Positions 8,221-15,417 of a stretch of DNA of 64,000 nt are shown piece by piece (the first letter of the stretch is position 1; each line of letters starts with the position of its first letter). A program made the position numbers and the translations under genes. The notes under the pieces are model-generated. The model was given only the letters and a program-made list of their open reading frames with translations, did no database searches and was not told where the DNA came from. Source of the DNA: Flavobacterium ichthyis (GTDB lineage Bacteria > Bacteroidota > Bacteroidia > Flavobacteriales > Flavobacteriaceae); the NCBI RefSeq assembly GCF_009915155.1, contig NZ_JAABLM010000004.1, positions 124,001-188,000 on the forward strand. The letters run 5' to 3'.

Positions 8221-8254
8221 AAAAAAAAACCGTCTCTTAAAAAAAGAAACGGTT
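8221..8254 (-). terminator. Terminator of the 8281-8838 barrel gene
   Basis: AACCGT (8228-8233) pairs with ACGGTT (8249-8254), extended by an inner TCTT/AAGA pairing. On the minus strand it ends in a run of T (complement of 8221-8229). Confidence 0.75.
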
Positions 8255-8280
8255 CTGAAAATTTGAAATTCTGATTTTTC

Positions 8281-8838
8281 TTAAAACTTATAACCAAGCG
8301 AAACCTGAAAAACTGCATTTTTTACATCGGCATCTTTAGATACTTCGGTTAAACCAATGGTATATCTCGCTTGCGCAAAAAAGCTATCAGTAATGTCAAG
8401 CCCTAAACCGCCAGCAAGTGCAAAATCAAAAGAATTATTGCTTCCGCCATCAAGCACATCATCAAATGCTTCTTCTGATTCATTTACCAAAAACGAAAAT
8501 TGCGGACCAAAGTCGAGACTTAATTTATCCGTTACGATGTAAAATTTCGCCAAAACCGGAACGGACACATAATCAAGATTAAAATCTCCAACTCCATCTA
8601 CATCAGCACCTTGCGAACTAAATAACGCTTCTGGCTGAATTTTAAAGTTTTCGGTTACGCCAATTTCAACCAAAGCACCAGCATGCCATCCGGTTCTTCC
8701 GCTGTAATCAATTCCGTCAACGCCTCCGTTAAAATTTGAGAAGTTTACACCGCCTTTTACTCCAAAACGTACTAATTGCGCTTCGGCAGAAAAACTCACG
8801 GCACATAATAATAAGGTTGCAAACAATAATTTTTTCAT
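8281..8838 (-). CDS. Outer-membrane beta-barrel (porin-family) protein
   Basis: This 185-residue protein has a signal peptide (MKKLLFATLLLCAVSFSAEA) and the small OMP_b-brl_2 type barrel. It starts RFGVKGGVNFSNF, alternates hydrophobic strands, and ends with a C-terminal FQVSLGYKF whose terminal Phe is the usual recognition signal for barrel insertion. Substrate is unknown. On the minus strand TACATTTG (complement of 8883-8890) is a plausible -7 promoter box 45 bases before the start. It is divergent from two further barrel genes. Confidence 0.9.
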   Translation of the reverse strand: MKKLLFATLLLCAVSFSAEAQLVRFGVKGGVNFSNFNGGVDGIDYSGRTGWHAGALVEIGVTENFKIQPEALFSSQGADVDGVGDFNLDYVSVPVLAKFYIVTDKLSLDFGPQFSFLVNESEEAFDDVLDGGSNNSFDFALAGGLGLDITDSFFAQARYTIGLTEVSKDADVKNAVFQVSLGYKF

Positions 8839-8981
8839 AATTTGTTAATTTAGGTGGTTAAAATAACACAAGATTTGTTACTCAAATGTAGTAATGATTT
8901 CCATGTACACGATTTTTTTTAAGAAACTCTTAGTATTTTTTAGAAAAAACACACAAGAAAACCAATTTTTTTTTTGGTAAG

Positions 8982-9011
8982 TTGTTTCGTGTTATTTTTT
9001 TTTTACATTTG
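8982..9011 (+). promoter_or_regulatory. Promoter of the 9039 barrel gene
   Basis: TTG (8982-8984), a 19-base spacer and TACATTTG (9004-9011) fit the Bacteroidota consensus exactly. The spacer is T-rich. The start codon is 27 bases downstream. Confidence 0.75.
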
Positions 9012-9038
9012 CCATTGTAATTTTAAACTACAACAAAC

Positions 9039-9569
9039 ATGAAAAAATTAATTTTATCAGTTGCAGCAGTATGTGCTTTTGGATTTGCTAACGCACAAGA
9101 TTCATCTACAGATAATGGTGGTCAAACTGCAAAAGGAAAATGGTTAATCGAAGCTAACACAGGTTTTGGTGGTGCTCACGCTGCTGAAACATCTTTCGGT
9201 TTAAGTTCAGTTGATGGAGATACTTCTTGGTCAATTGGTGCTGAAGGAGGTTACTTCGTAATGGATGATTTAGCAATCAAAGCTGGTATCGGTTATAACG
9301 ATATGGGTAATGATGTTTCTGCTTTTTCATACAAAATCGGAGCTAAATATTACATTATGAGCCAAATTCCAGTTCAAGTTGATTATTCTGGTGCTTCAAT
9401 TAAAGACGCTGACGAAAATCCTTCTTACTTAGGACTTCAAGCTGGTTATGCAATCTTTTTAGGACAAAATGTTTCTATTGAGCCAGGTTTGAAATATAAC
9501 TTAAGCATGAACAATGATTTTTACGAAGATGTATTCCAAGTAAGAATCGGTTTCGCACTTCACTTCTAA
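9039..9569 (+). CDS. Small outer-membrane beta-barrel protein
   Basis: This is a 176-residue secreted barrel: signal peptide MKKLILSVAAVCAFGFANA, then glycine- and aromatic-rich alternating strands, ending VRIGFALHF with terminal Phe. Codon use is unusually uniform (ggt, gct, gaa, aaa), suggesting very high expression, in line with its consensus promoter and strong terminator. Its start region is identical over 27 bases to that of the next barrel gene (9679), so the two are likely paralogues from a tandem duplication that have since diverged. No specific function can be inferred. Confidence 0.88.
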   Translation: MKKLILSVAAVCAFGFANAQDSSTDNGGQTAKGKWLIEANTGFGGAHAAETSFGLSSVDGDTSWSIGAEGGYFVMDDLAIKAGIGYNDMGNDVSAFSYKIGAKYYIMSQIPVQVDYSGASIKDADENPSYLGLQAGYAIFLGQNVSIEPGLKYNLSMNNDFYEDVFQVRIGFALHF

Positions 9570-9593
9570 GAAAAAATAGTTTTCTTTATAACA

Positions 9594-9623
9594 GAAATCC
9601 TCCTTTAATCGGGAGGTTTTTTT
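9594..9623 (+). terminator. Terminator of the 9039 barrel gene
   Basis: CCTCC (9599-9603) pairs with GGAGG (9612-9616), followed by seven T. It is nearly identical to the terminator of the neighbouring paralogue. Confidence 0.85.
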
Positions 9624-9678
9624 GTTTTATGTAAGAATATAATTACTATTTTTACGCCAATAATTTAATACAACAAAC

Positions 9679-10266
9679 ATGAAAAAATTAATTTTTACAC
9701 TTGCTGCTGTTGCTGCATTTATGGGAGCAAAAGCTCAGGAAACCGTTGAAGGTGGATTTGCAAAAGGAGATATGTTCATCTCTGGTTCTTTTGGAGTAGA
9801 ATCTTCTAAAACAGGAGACGAAAAATCAACAGGTTTTGAAGTTGCCCCAAGTTTTGGCGTATTTGTAAGCCCGAACATCGCAATTGGGGGACGTCTTGGT
9901 TTTGTTTCTGAAAAAGAAGAAGATGCTACTGATGAACTAACCACAAGCGCTCTTTCTATTGGAGCTTTCGGACGATATTATTTTACACCAGCTTCAAAAT
10001 TTTCTGTATTTGGTGAATTAGCAGTTGAATATGTTACCGCAAATGTGGATAACGGTATCGTTGATGTAGATGCTAACGGTTTCGGAGTACAATTAGCTCC
10101 TGGAATCAGTTATTTTATTGCCAAAAATTTTGCAATCGAAGCTTCTTGGGGTGTATTGAATTACAACACTGCCAAGCCAGATATCGACGGAGCAGAATCG
10201 ACTAATAATTTCGAATTTGGATTAAATATGCGAGACATTAATTTCGGATTAATTTACAAATTCTAA
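9679..10266 (+). CDS. Small outer-membrane beta-barrel protein (paralogue)
   Basis: This 195-residue protein has signal peptide MKKLIFTLAAVAAFMGAKA and an eight-stranded-type barrel with the internal phrase SIGAFGRYYFTP and C-terminal INFGLIYKF. It resembles OmpX/OmpW-like small barrels of Flavobacterium, ligand unknown. The bases from ten upstream of the start codon to 17 into the gene are the same as those at 9029-9055 of the previous gene, and the terminators match too. It has a weaker promoter-like TACTATTTTTA about 30 bases upstream. Confidence 0.88.
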   Translation: MKKLIFTLAAVAAFMGAKAQETVEGGFAKGDMFISGSFGVESSKTGDEKSTGFEVAPSFGVFVSPNIAIGGRLGFVSEKEEDATDELTTSALSIGAFGRYYFTPASKFSVFGELAVEYVTANVDNGIVDVDANGFGVQLAPGISYFIAKNFAIEASWGVLNYNTAKPDIDGAESTNNFEFGLNMRDINFGLIYKF

Positions 10267-10285
10267 TTTCAAAAAATTAAAACAG

Positions 10286-10314
10286 AAAACCTCCTTTAAC
10301 CGGGAGGTTTTTTT
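10286..10314 (+). terminator. Terminator of the 9679 barrel gene
   Basis: AAAACCTCC (10286-10294) pairs with GGAGGTTTT (10303-10311), a 9-bp stem running into seven T (10308-10314). Confidence 0.88.
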
Positions 10315-10390
10315 ATACAAAAATTATCATTTAGGCTTTCGCCAAAAGCATGGCTTGCGCTACCTTTGCATTCCACTTTTACAAAACGCC

Positions 10391-11338
10391 ATGCTCACGC
10401 TACACAATATTTCTTTTGGTTATACCGAAAAAAAAGTCATTCACAACATCAGTTTCACTGCCGATGAAGGCAAAAATATCGCCATTATTGGTGAAAGCGG
10501 TTGCGGGAAAAGTACACTGCTGAAACTTATTTACGGTTTGTATGACTTAGATGAAGGTGAAATTTTTTTTAATGACAAACAAATACTCGGACCAAAATTT
10601 AATCTGATTCCCGGAGAAGATTACATCAAATACCTCGCGCAAGATTTTGACTTGATGCCATACATTACAGTGGAAGAAAATGTAGGGAAATTTCTTTCCA
10701 ACATTTATCCGGAGGAAAAAAAACAACGCATTTCCGAACTTTTGGCAATGGTAGAAATGAACGAATTTGCACAAACCAAAGCCAAATATTTAAGTGGCGG
10801 ACAAATGCAACGTGTGGCTTTAGCCCGGGTTTTAGCCGTAGAACCAAAAATTTTATTGCTCGATGAACCTTTTAGTCACATTGATAATTTCCGGAAAAAT
10901 GCTTTGCGCAGAAATCTTTTTGCTTATCTCAAAAGAAAAAAAATCACCGTAATTGTTGCCACGCATGACAGTGCCGATGCTTTGGCTTTCGCCGATGAAA
11001 CGCTGGTGATGCAAAACGGGAAGCTGCTCGAATACGGAAATTCTAAAGACATTTATTTCAATCCAAAAAATAAATACACGGCATCGCTTTTTGGTGAAGT
11101 CAACGAAATTTCGGTAGAAGATGACAATGGCGAAACAACCAATTTGTTGCTTTATCCGCATCAACTAAAGGTAAATGCCTCAGGATTTATTCAAGTTAGG
11201 GTAAAACAATCTTTTTTTAAAGGAAACCGGTATTTGATAAAATCAGTTTTGGACAAGCAAGTTATTTTCTTCGAACATAATACTGCTTTGGAAAATGAAA
11301 GTTCGGTTTATTTGGAAGTTAGTAACAAAGTTTTATAA
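10391..11338 (+). CDS. ABC transporter ATP-binding protein
   Basis: This 315-residue ATPase has Walker A (GESGCGKST, about residues 36-44), Q-loop, the signature LSGGQMQRVALARVL, Walker B (ILLLDEP) and the H-loop (VATHD). A C-terminal stretch of about 80 residues looks like a TOBE-type domain, as in ferric-iron, spermidine and sulfate importers (FbpC/PotA group). No permease or binding protein gene is adjacent, so the substrate is unknown. I start at the ATG at 10391 (MLTLHNISFGYTEKK); a longer frame adds 12 residues with no family match. A bidirectional terminator follows. Confidence 0.9.
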   Translation: MLTLHNISFGYTEKKVIHNISFTADEGKNIAIIGESGCGKSTLLKLIYGLYDLDEGEIFFNDKQILGPKFNLIPGEDYIKYLAQDFDLMPYITVEENVGKFLSNIYPEEKKQRISELLAMVEMNEFAQTKAKYLSGGQMQRVALARVLAVEPKILLLDEPFSHIDNFRKNALRRNLFAYLKRKKITVIVATHDSADALAFADETLVMQNGKLLEYGNSKDIYFNPKNKYTASLFGEVNEISVEDDNGETTNLLLYPHQLKVNASGFIQVRVKQSFFKGNRYLIKSVLDKQVIFFEHNTALENESSVYLEVSNKVL

Positions 11339-11351
11339 TTGCAAGAACAAA

Positions 11352-11386
11352 AAAATCCCCAAAATTCAATAGACTTCGGGGATTTT
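11352..11386. terminator. Bidirectional terminator, ABC ATPase / S9 peptidase
   Basis: AAAATCCCC (11352-11360) pairs with GGGGATTTT (11378-11386) around a 17-base loop, with A/T tracts on both sides between convergent genes. Confidence 0.82.
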
Positions 11387-11411
11387 CTATTTTTGCTTAC
11401 AGCTTAAGCAT

Positions 11412-13820
11412 TTAGTTTTTCAAATGTTTTTCTAAAAATTGATCTTGTTCCCATAAGAGATGCAAAATGTTTTCTTTTGCCGCATAACCGTGGCTTTCTT
11501 TTGGCAACAACACCATTCTCACTGGGGCTCCTAAACCTTTCAAGGCTTGGAAATATCTTTCAGTTTGTAGCGTGAAAGTTCCCGGATTATTGTCAGCATC
11601 ACCGTGAACTAACAACATTGGTGTTTTCATTTTTTCGGCATTTATAAAAGGAGACATCGTGTTGTAAACGTCTTGTGCTTCCCAATAATTTCTTTGTTCG
11701 CTTTGGAAACCAAATGGTGTTAACGTTCGGTTGTAAGCTCCACTTCGGGCAATTCCGCAAGCAAATAAATTAGAATGTGTTAATAAATTTGCCGTCATAA
11801 ATGCACCGTAAGAATGTCCTCCAACTGCCACTTTTTTTCTGTTGATGTAACCTAATTTATCCACCGCATCGATTGCCGCTTCTGCATTGGCAACCAATTG
11901 CTCGATAAAAGTATCGTTAGGTTCTGTGGTTCCTTCACCAATAATTGGGAACGAAGCATCGTCTAAAACCGCATAGCCTTTTGCAGCCCAATAAACAAAC
12001 GAACCGTAATAAGGAAATGTAAAATCGTTAGCGTTTTGAGCACTTTGTCCCGCACTATTTTTGTCTTTGTATTCTTCTGGATAAGCCCAAATTAATAAAG
12101 GTAATTTTTCTTTTTTCTTCATATCATAACCTGCCGGAAGGTATAAAGTTCCGGAAAGTTGAACGCCATCTTTTCGAGTGTATTTAATTACTTCTTTATG
12201 TACGTTTTTAATGCTTTCGAAAGGATTGGCAAAATTGGTAATTTGCGTTAATTGGTTTTTCTTTTTAATATTTCTGAAATAATAATTCGGGTATTCTGTT
12301 TTAGATTGAATTTGAACTAAAACTTCCCCTTTTTTGAAATCTTCAATTGAAAAAATACTTTCAACTTTATCTTTGTAAGCCGATTGGTACAAACGTTTCG
12401 GTTTTAAGCTTTTCATATTAAATTCATCAACAAAAGGGAATTGACCATTTTTAGTATAACCAGCTCCAATTAAATAAGCGTTGTTATTTTCTAAAGCCAA
12501 AACATAACGACCGTATTCATTTTTAACAGTTTCAAAATTTCCCGGATCACTGTAAATATCTTGAGAATTTCGGTCGAAAATTATTTTAGGTTGTTGTGAT
12601 GGATTAGAAGGATTGATCAAGTAGGTTTTTTCGTTTCGGGTATCATACCATTGGTCGTAAAGAATTGCGGTCGTTTCGTTACCCCACAAAATGCCGCCGT
12701 AACGTTGTGGTGTTTTAGCCAAAGAAATCGGATTTGCTGTAAAAGGCGCTTCCCAAAGGAAAACTTCGTCACGGAAATCTACTTTGTTTGCTGGATCTCC
12801 GCTGTCTAAGGCTTCCACGAAAACTAAGGTTGAAGGTTTATCCGCTCTCCAACTCATACTGCGTTTTCCAGTTCTGGTAGCCATAAAACCTTTTGGCATA
12901 ATTTCGTTTAGCGGAATTTCATTTACCGTTTTAATTGCTTTTCCGTTCAAGTCGTAAACCACAGTATTCATTGGGAAACGGTTTAAAGGAACGATGTAAG
13001 AATACGGTTTTGCGATGGTGGTAATCATGATGTAATTTCCATCGGGTGAAAAACTTTCTCCAGCGTACAAATCGGCAGATTTGTAAAGAGCAGCCTTTCC
13101 GTTTAAATCCACCTTGTATAATTCCGATGTTACCAAGTTGTCAAAATTGGCTTCATCCGTTTTGTTTTTTAATAAATCCTGATAGGTTCTGTTTTGTGAC
13201 ACTTTTCCATCTCCAGAAGAAACGGTTGGTCCGGTTGGCAAATCTTTTTTAGCATCAATCAAAGCTGGACGATTTGACGGAAGCATTTTTACCAAAAGAT
13301 TTTCGCTGTTGCGGTACCAACTGATTGGGTTTCCTAAGTTAGCGTTAAGGTTGGCCGCGGTTAATTTTGTGGCTTTTGCCGAAGCTACATCCAAGACGTA
13401 CAATTCAACACCTGTTGCAGTTGTATGCGTAAAAGCAATTTTCTTTTCATCTGGAGACCAAGAGATGTTGGCAATTTTTGGGTTTTGTGGCAAACCGGTA
13501 ACCTGAATTTCATTTTTGTCTTTAATTTTCCGTACCTTAATATTATTGATATAAGTAGTAGTACTTGAAATATTAGTTACAGGATTTATTCTTAAACCAC
13601 CGAGACGCATTTCTTCTTGGTTTAGCTCATCTAGTGTTTTATAAGTGTTTCGGTAAGAGAGTAACATATACTCTTTTTTAGTGTCCATCGAAACCGAAGG
13701 AGCTCGTTCATAATCGGCAAGCTGGAGGATTTCCTGGGATGGTTTTTGATACTTGAGTTCTTCCTGCGCAAAGCCTGCGAGACCTGCCAAAAGGAAAAGC
13801 ATGGAAAATTTTACTTTCAT
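11412..13820 (-). CDS. S9 family peptidase, glutamyl-endopeptidase-like
   Basis: This secreted serine peptidase of about 802 residues has a signal peptide (MKVKFSMLFLLAGLAGFAQ), an N-terminal propeller region and a C-terminal alpha/beta-hydrolase domain with nucleophile Ser670 in GGHSYGAF, Asp743 in HGDADNNPG and His777 in KESHGY. The catalytic region, including ARSGAYNRTLTPFGFQ and LLVHGDADNNPGTF, closely resembles plant chloroplast glutamyl endopeptidase (CGEP) as I remember it. Glu-specific cleavage is therefore the likely activity, not prolyl cleavage. I start at 13820 because the signal peptide begins there; an ATG eight codons upstream is in frame but adds nothing. Confidence 0.9.
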   Translation of the reverse strand: MKVKFSMLFLLAGLAGFAQEELKYQKPSQEILQLADYERAPSVSMDTKKEYMLLSYRNTYKTLDELNQEEMRLGGLRINPVTNISSTTTYINNIKVRKIKDKNEIQVTGLPQNPKIANISWSPDEKKIAFTHTTATGVELYVLDVASAKATKLTAANLNANLGNPISWYRNSENLLVKMLPSNRPALIDAKKDLPTGPTVSSGDGKVSQNRTYQDLLKNKTDEANFDNLVTSELYKVDLNGKAALYKSADLYAGESFSPDGNYIMITTIAKPYSYIVPLNRFPMNTVVYDLNGKAIKTVNEIPLNEIMPKGFMATRTGKRSMSWRADKPSTLVFVEALDSGDPANKVDFRDEVFLWEAPFTANPISLAKTPQRYGGILWGNETTAILYDQWYDTRNEKTYLINPSNPSQQPKIIFDRNSQDIYSDPGNFETVKNEYGRYVLALENNNAYLIGAGYTKNGQFPFVDEFNMKSLKPKRLYQSAYKDKVESIFSIEDFKKGEVLVQIQSKTEYPNYYFRNIKKKNQLTQITNFANPFESIKNVHKEVIKYTRKDGVQLSGTLYLPAGYDMKKKEKLPLLIWAYPEEYKDKNSAGQSAQNANDFTFPYYGSFVYWAAKGYAVLDDASFPIIGEGTTEPNDTFIEQLVANAEAAIDAVDKLGYINRKKVAVGGHSYGAFMTANLLTHSNLFACGIARSGAYNRTLTPFGFQSEQRNYWEAQDVYNTMSPFINAEKMKTPMLLVHGDADNNPGTFTLQTERYFQALKGLGAPVRMVLLPKESHGYAAKENILHLLWEQDQFLEKHLKN

Positions 13821-13921
13821 AAAAAAGATATTTTTTGGTTGCATGATTTGTCTTTAAATGTAGGACTTTGTAACAGGTTTTGCCAAATTTTTTTTGTTAA
13901 AGTGAATGTAGCAGGGGTTGC

Positions 13922-14060
13922 AGCCCCGATTGTAGCGGAAAGCCCACAGGCAAAAGGGCTATTTTTTTCTCGCAGCAAAAAGCGACGGCAGGAGCTCTTT
14001 TGCTGCGAATTGAAAAAAAAGCCCGTTGCCGAGGACTTGAAGCGAAAAGCGGGAATGGCT
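13922..14060 (+). repeat. Intergenic hairpin element (copy A)
   Basis: Most of the 348-base gap between the S9 peptidase and the FabH-like gene is a structured element. The left box AGCCCCGATTGTAGCGGAAA starts at 13922. Arm 13949-13980 pairs with 13998-14030, with cores GCAGCAAAA/TTTTGCTGC and GGGCT/GCCC. The loop box AGCGACGGCAGGAGCTC spans 13981-13997, and the right box GAAGCGAAAAGCGGGAATGG begins near 14038. Copy B at 29577-29719 has the same boxes in the opposite orientation but different arms. No coding capacity is credible here. Confidence 0.8.
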
Positions 14061-14168
14061 GCCAAAAAAAATACGAATTGATAATTTGTAAATTTTTGCT
14101 ATATTGTTACCGTGTTTTTCACGAGATTTTTATTTTTAATAATTGATTTTTAACGAAATACTAATTTT

Positions 14169-15179
14169 ATGTATCATAGTAAAATTGCCGGGCTTGGTTT
14201 TTATGTTCCTGAAAATGTGGTGACTAACGACGATTTGTCGAAAATTATGGATACCAATGATGAATGGATTCAGGAGCGAACGGGGATTGTGGAGCGACGG
14301 CACATTGTGAAAGGCGATGGCAACACCACGACATCAATGGGAGTGAAGGCTGCAAAAGTCGCAATCGAACGCTCTGGCATTTCCAAAGATGATATCGACT
14401 TTGTAATCTTTGCGACTTTGAGTCCGGATTATTATTTTCCGGGTCCTGGAGTGTTGGTACAGCGTGATTTGGGTCTGAAAACCGTTGGAGCATTGGATAT
14501 CCGAAACCAATGTTCGGGTTTTGTGTATGCCTTGTCTATCGCAGATCAATACATCCGAACCGGAATGTATAAAAATATTCTCATCATCGGTTCCGAAGTC
14601 CACAGCAATGGTCTGGACATGACAACTCGTGGACGTGGTGTCTCGGTTATTTTTGGCGATGGAGCAGGAGCGGCGATTTTATCGAGAGAAGAAGATTTGA
14701 GCAAAGGAATTTTGTCCACACATTTGCACAGCGAAGGCCAACACGCCGAAGAATTAATTGTAAAAGCTCCTGGAATGGGCGGCCGTTGGGTTACTGATAT
14801 TTTAAAAGACAATAATCCCGACGATGAAAGTTATTTTCCATACATGAACGGGCAATTTGTGTTCAAAAACGCTGTGGTTCGTTTCAGCGAAGTAATCATG
14901 GAAGGACTAAAAATAAATAATTTGGAAGTTTCGGACATTGATATGCTGATTCCACATCAAGCCAACCTAAGAATTTCACAATTTATTCAGCAGAAATTTA
15001 AATTAACTGATGATCAAGTCTTCAACAACATCCAAAAATACGGAAACACAACCGCAGCTTCCATACCAATAGCCTTAACCGAAGCTTGGGAACAAGGAAA
15101 AATAAAAGAAGGTGATACCGTGGTTTTAGCTGCTTTTGGAAGCGGCTTTACTTGGGCAAGTGCGGTGATTAAGTGGTAG
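14169..15179 (+). CDS. Beta-ketoacyl-ACP synthase III family protein (FabH-like)
   Basis: This is a 336-residue thiolase-fold condensing enzyme with the KAS III triad: Cys115 (RNQCSGFVYAL), His263 (IPHQANLRI) and Asn293 (KYGNTTAASIP). The N-terminal DTNDEWIQERTGIVERR is typical of FabH. KAS III starts fatty-acid synthesis by condensing acyl-CoA with malonyl-ACP. It does not sit beside rpmF-plsX, the usual fabH context, so this may be a second FabH-type enzyme (branched primer or specialised lipid), not the housekeeping one. All catalytic residues are present. Confidence 0.92.
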   Translation: MYHSKIAGLGFYVPENVVTNDDLSKIMDTNDEWIQERTGIVERRHIVKGDGNTTTSMGVKAAKVAIERSGISKDDIDFVIFATLSPDYYFPGPGVLVQRDLGLKTVGALDIRNQCSGFVYALSIADQYIRTGMYKNILIIGSEVHSNGLDMTTRGRGVSVIFGDGAGAAILSREEDLSKGILSTHLHSEGQHAEELIVKAPGMGGRWVTDILKDNNPDDESYFPYMNGQFVFKNAVVRFSEVIMEGLKINNLEVSDIDMLIPHQANLRISQFIQQKFKLTDDQVFNNIQKYGNTTAASIPIALTEAWEQGKIKEGDTVVLAAFGSGFTWASAVIKW

Positions 15180-15193
15180 GGTTTAAGGTTGGA

Positions 15194-15225
15194 GTTGCAG
15201 AGTTTCAAAGTTGCAGAGTTTCAAA
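15194..15225 (+). repeat. Short tandem repeat after the FabH-like gene
   Basis: The 16-base unit GTTGCAGAGTTTCAAA occurs twice head to tail with no change (15194-15209, 15210-15225), followed by drifting partial copies. The rest of the gap to 15369 shows no gene. Confidence 0.7.
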
Positions 15226-15369
15226 GTTTAAAGCCAAACCTTAAAGCCTTAATTTTTCTTAACTTCTTAATGTTGAAAAAGTTTCAGGATTCAAGTTTCA
15301 GGTTTTAAAGGTTATCCTTGTTTTCCGATGAAGGAGTAATCTTAAAAATAGTTCCAAATTTGGAACAAA

Positions 15370-15397
15370 AAAAGCGCCGGATAATTCCAGCGCTTTT
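15370..15397 (-). terminator. Terminator of the 15418-17811 receptor-like gene
   Basis: AAAAGCGC (15370-15377) pairs with GCGCTTTT (15390-15397). On the minus strand a seven-T tract follows the stem. Confidence 0.85.
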
Positions 15398-15417
15398 ACT
15401 TTTGCCTAATGCCTAAT

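Noticed and set aside
13746-14081. 111-codon open frame over the S9 peptidase start and the hairpin element
   Set aside because: It runs antisense to the signal peptide of the peptidase and through inverted repeats; it is a by-product of the repeat's GC-rich sequence.
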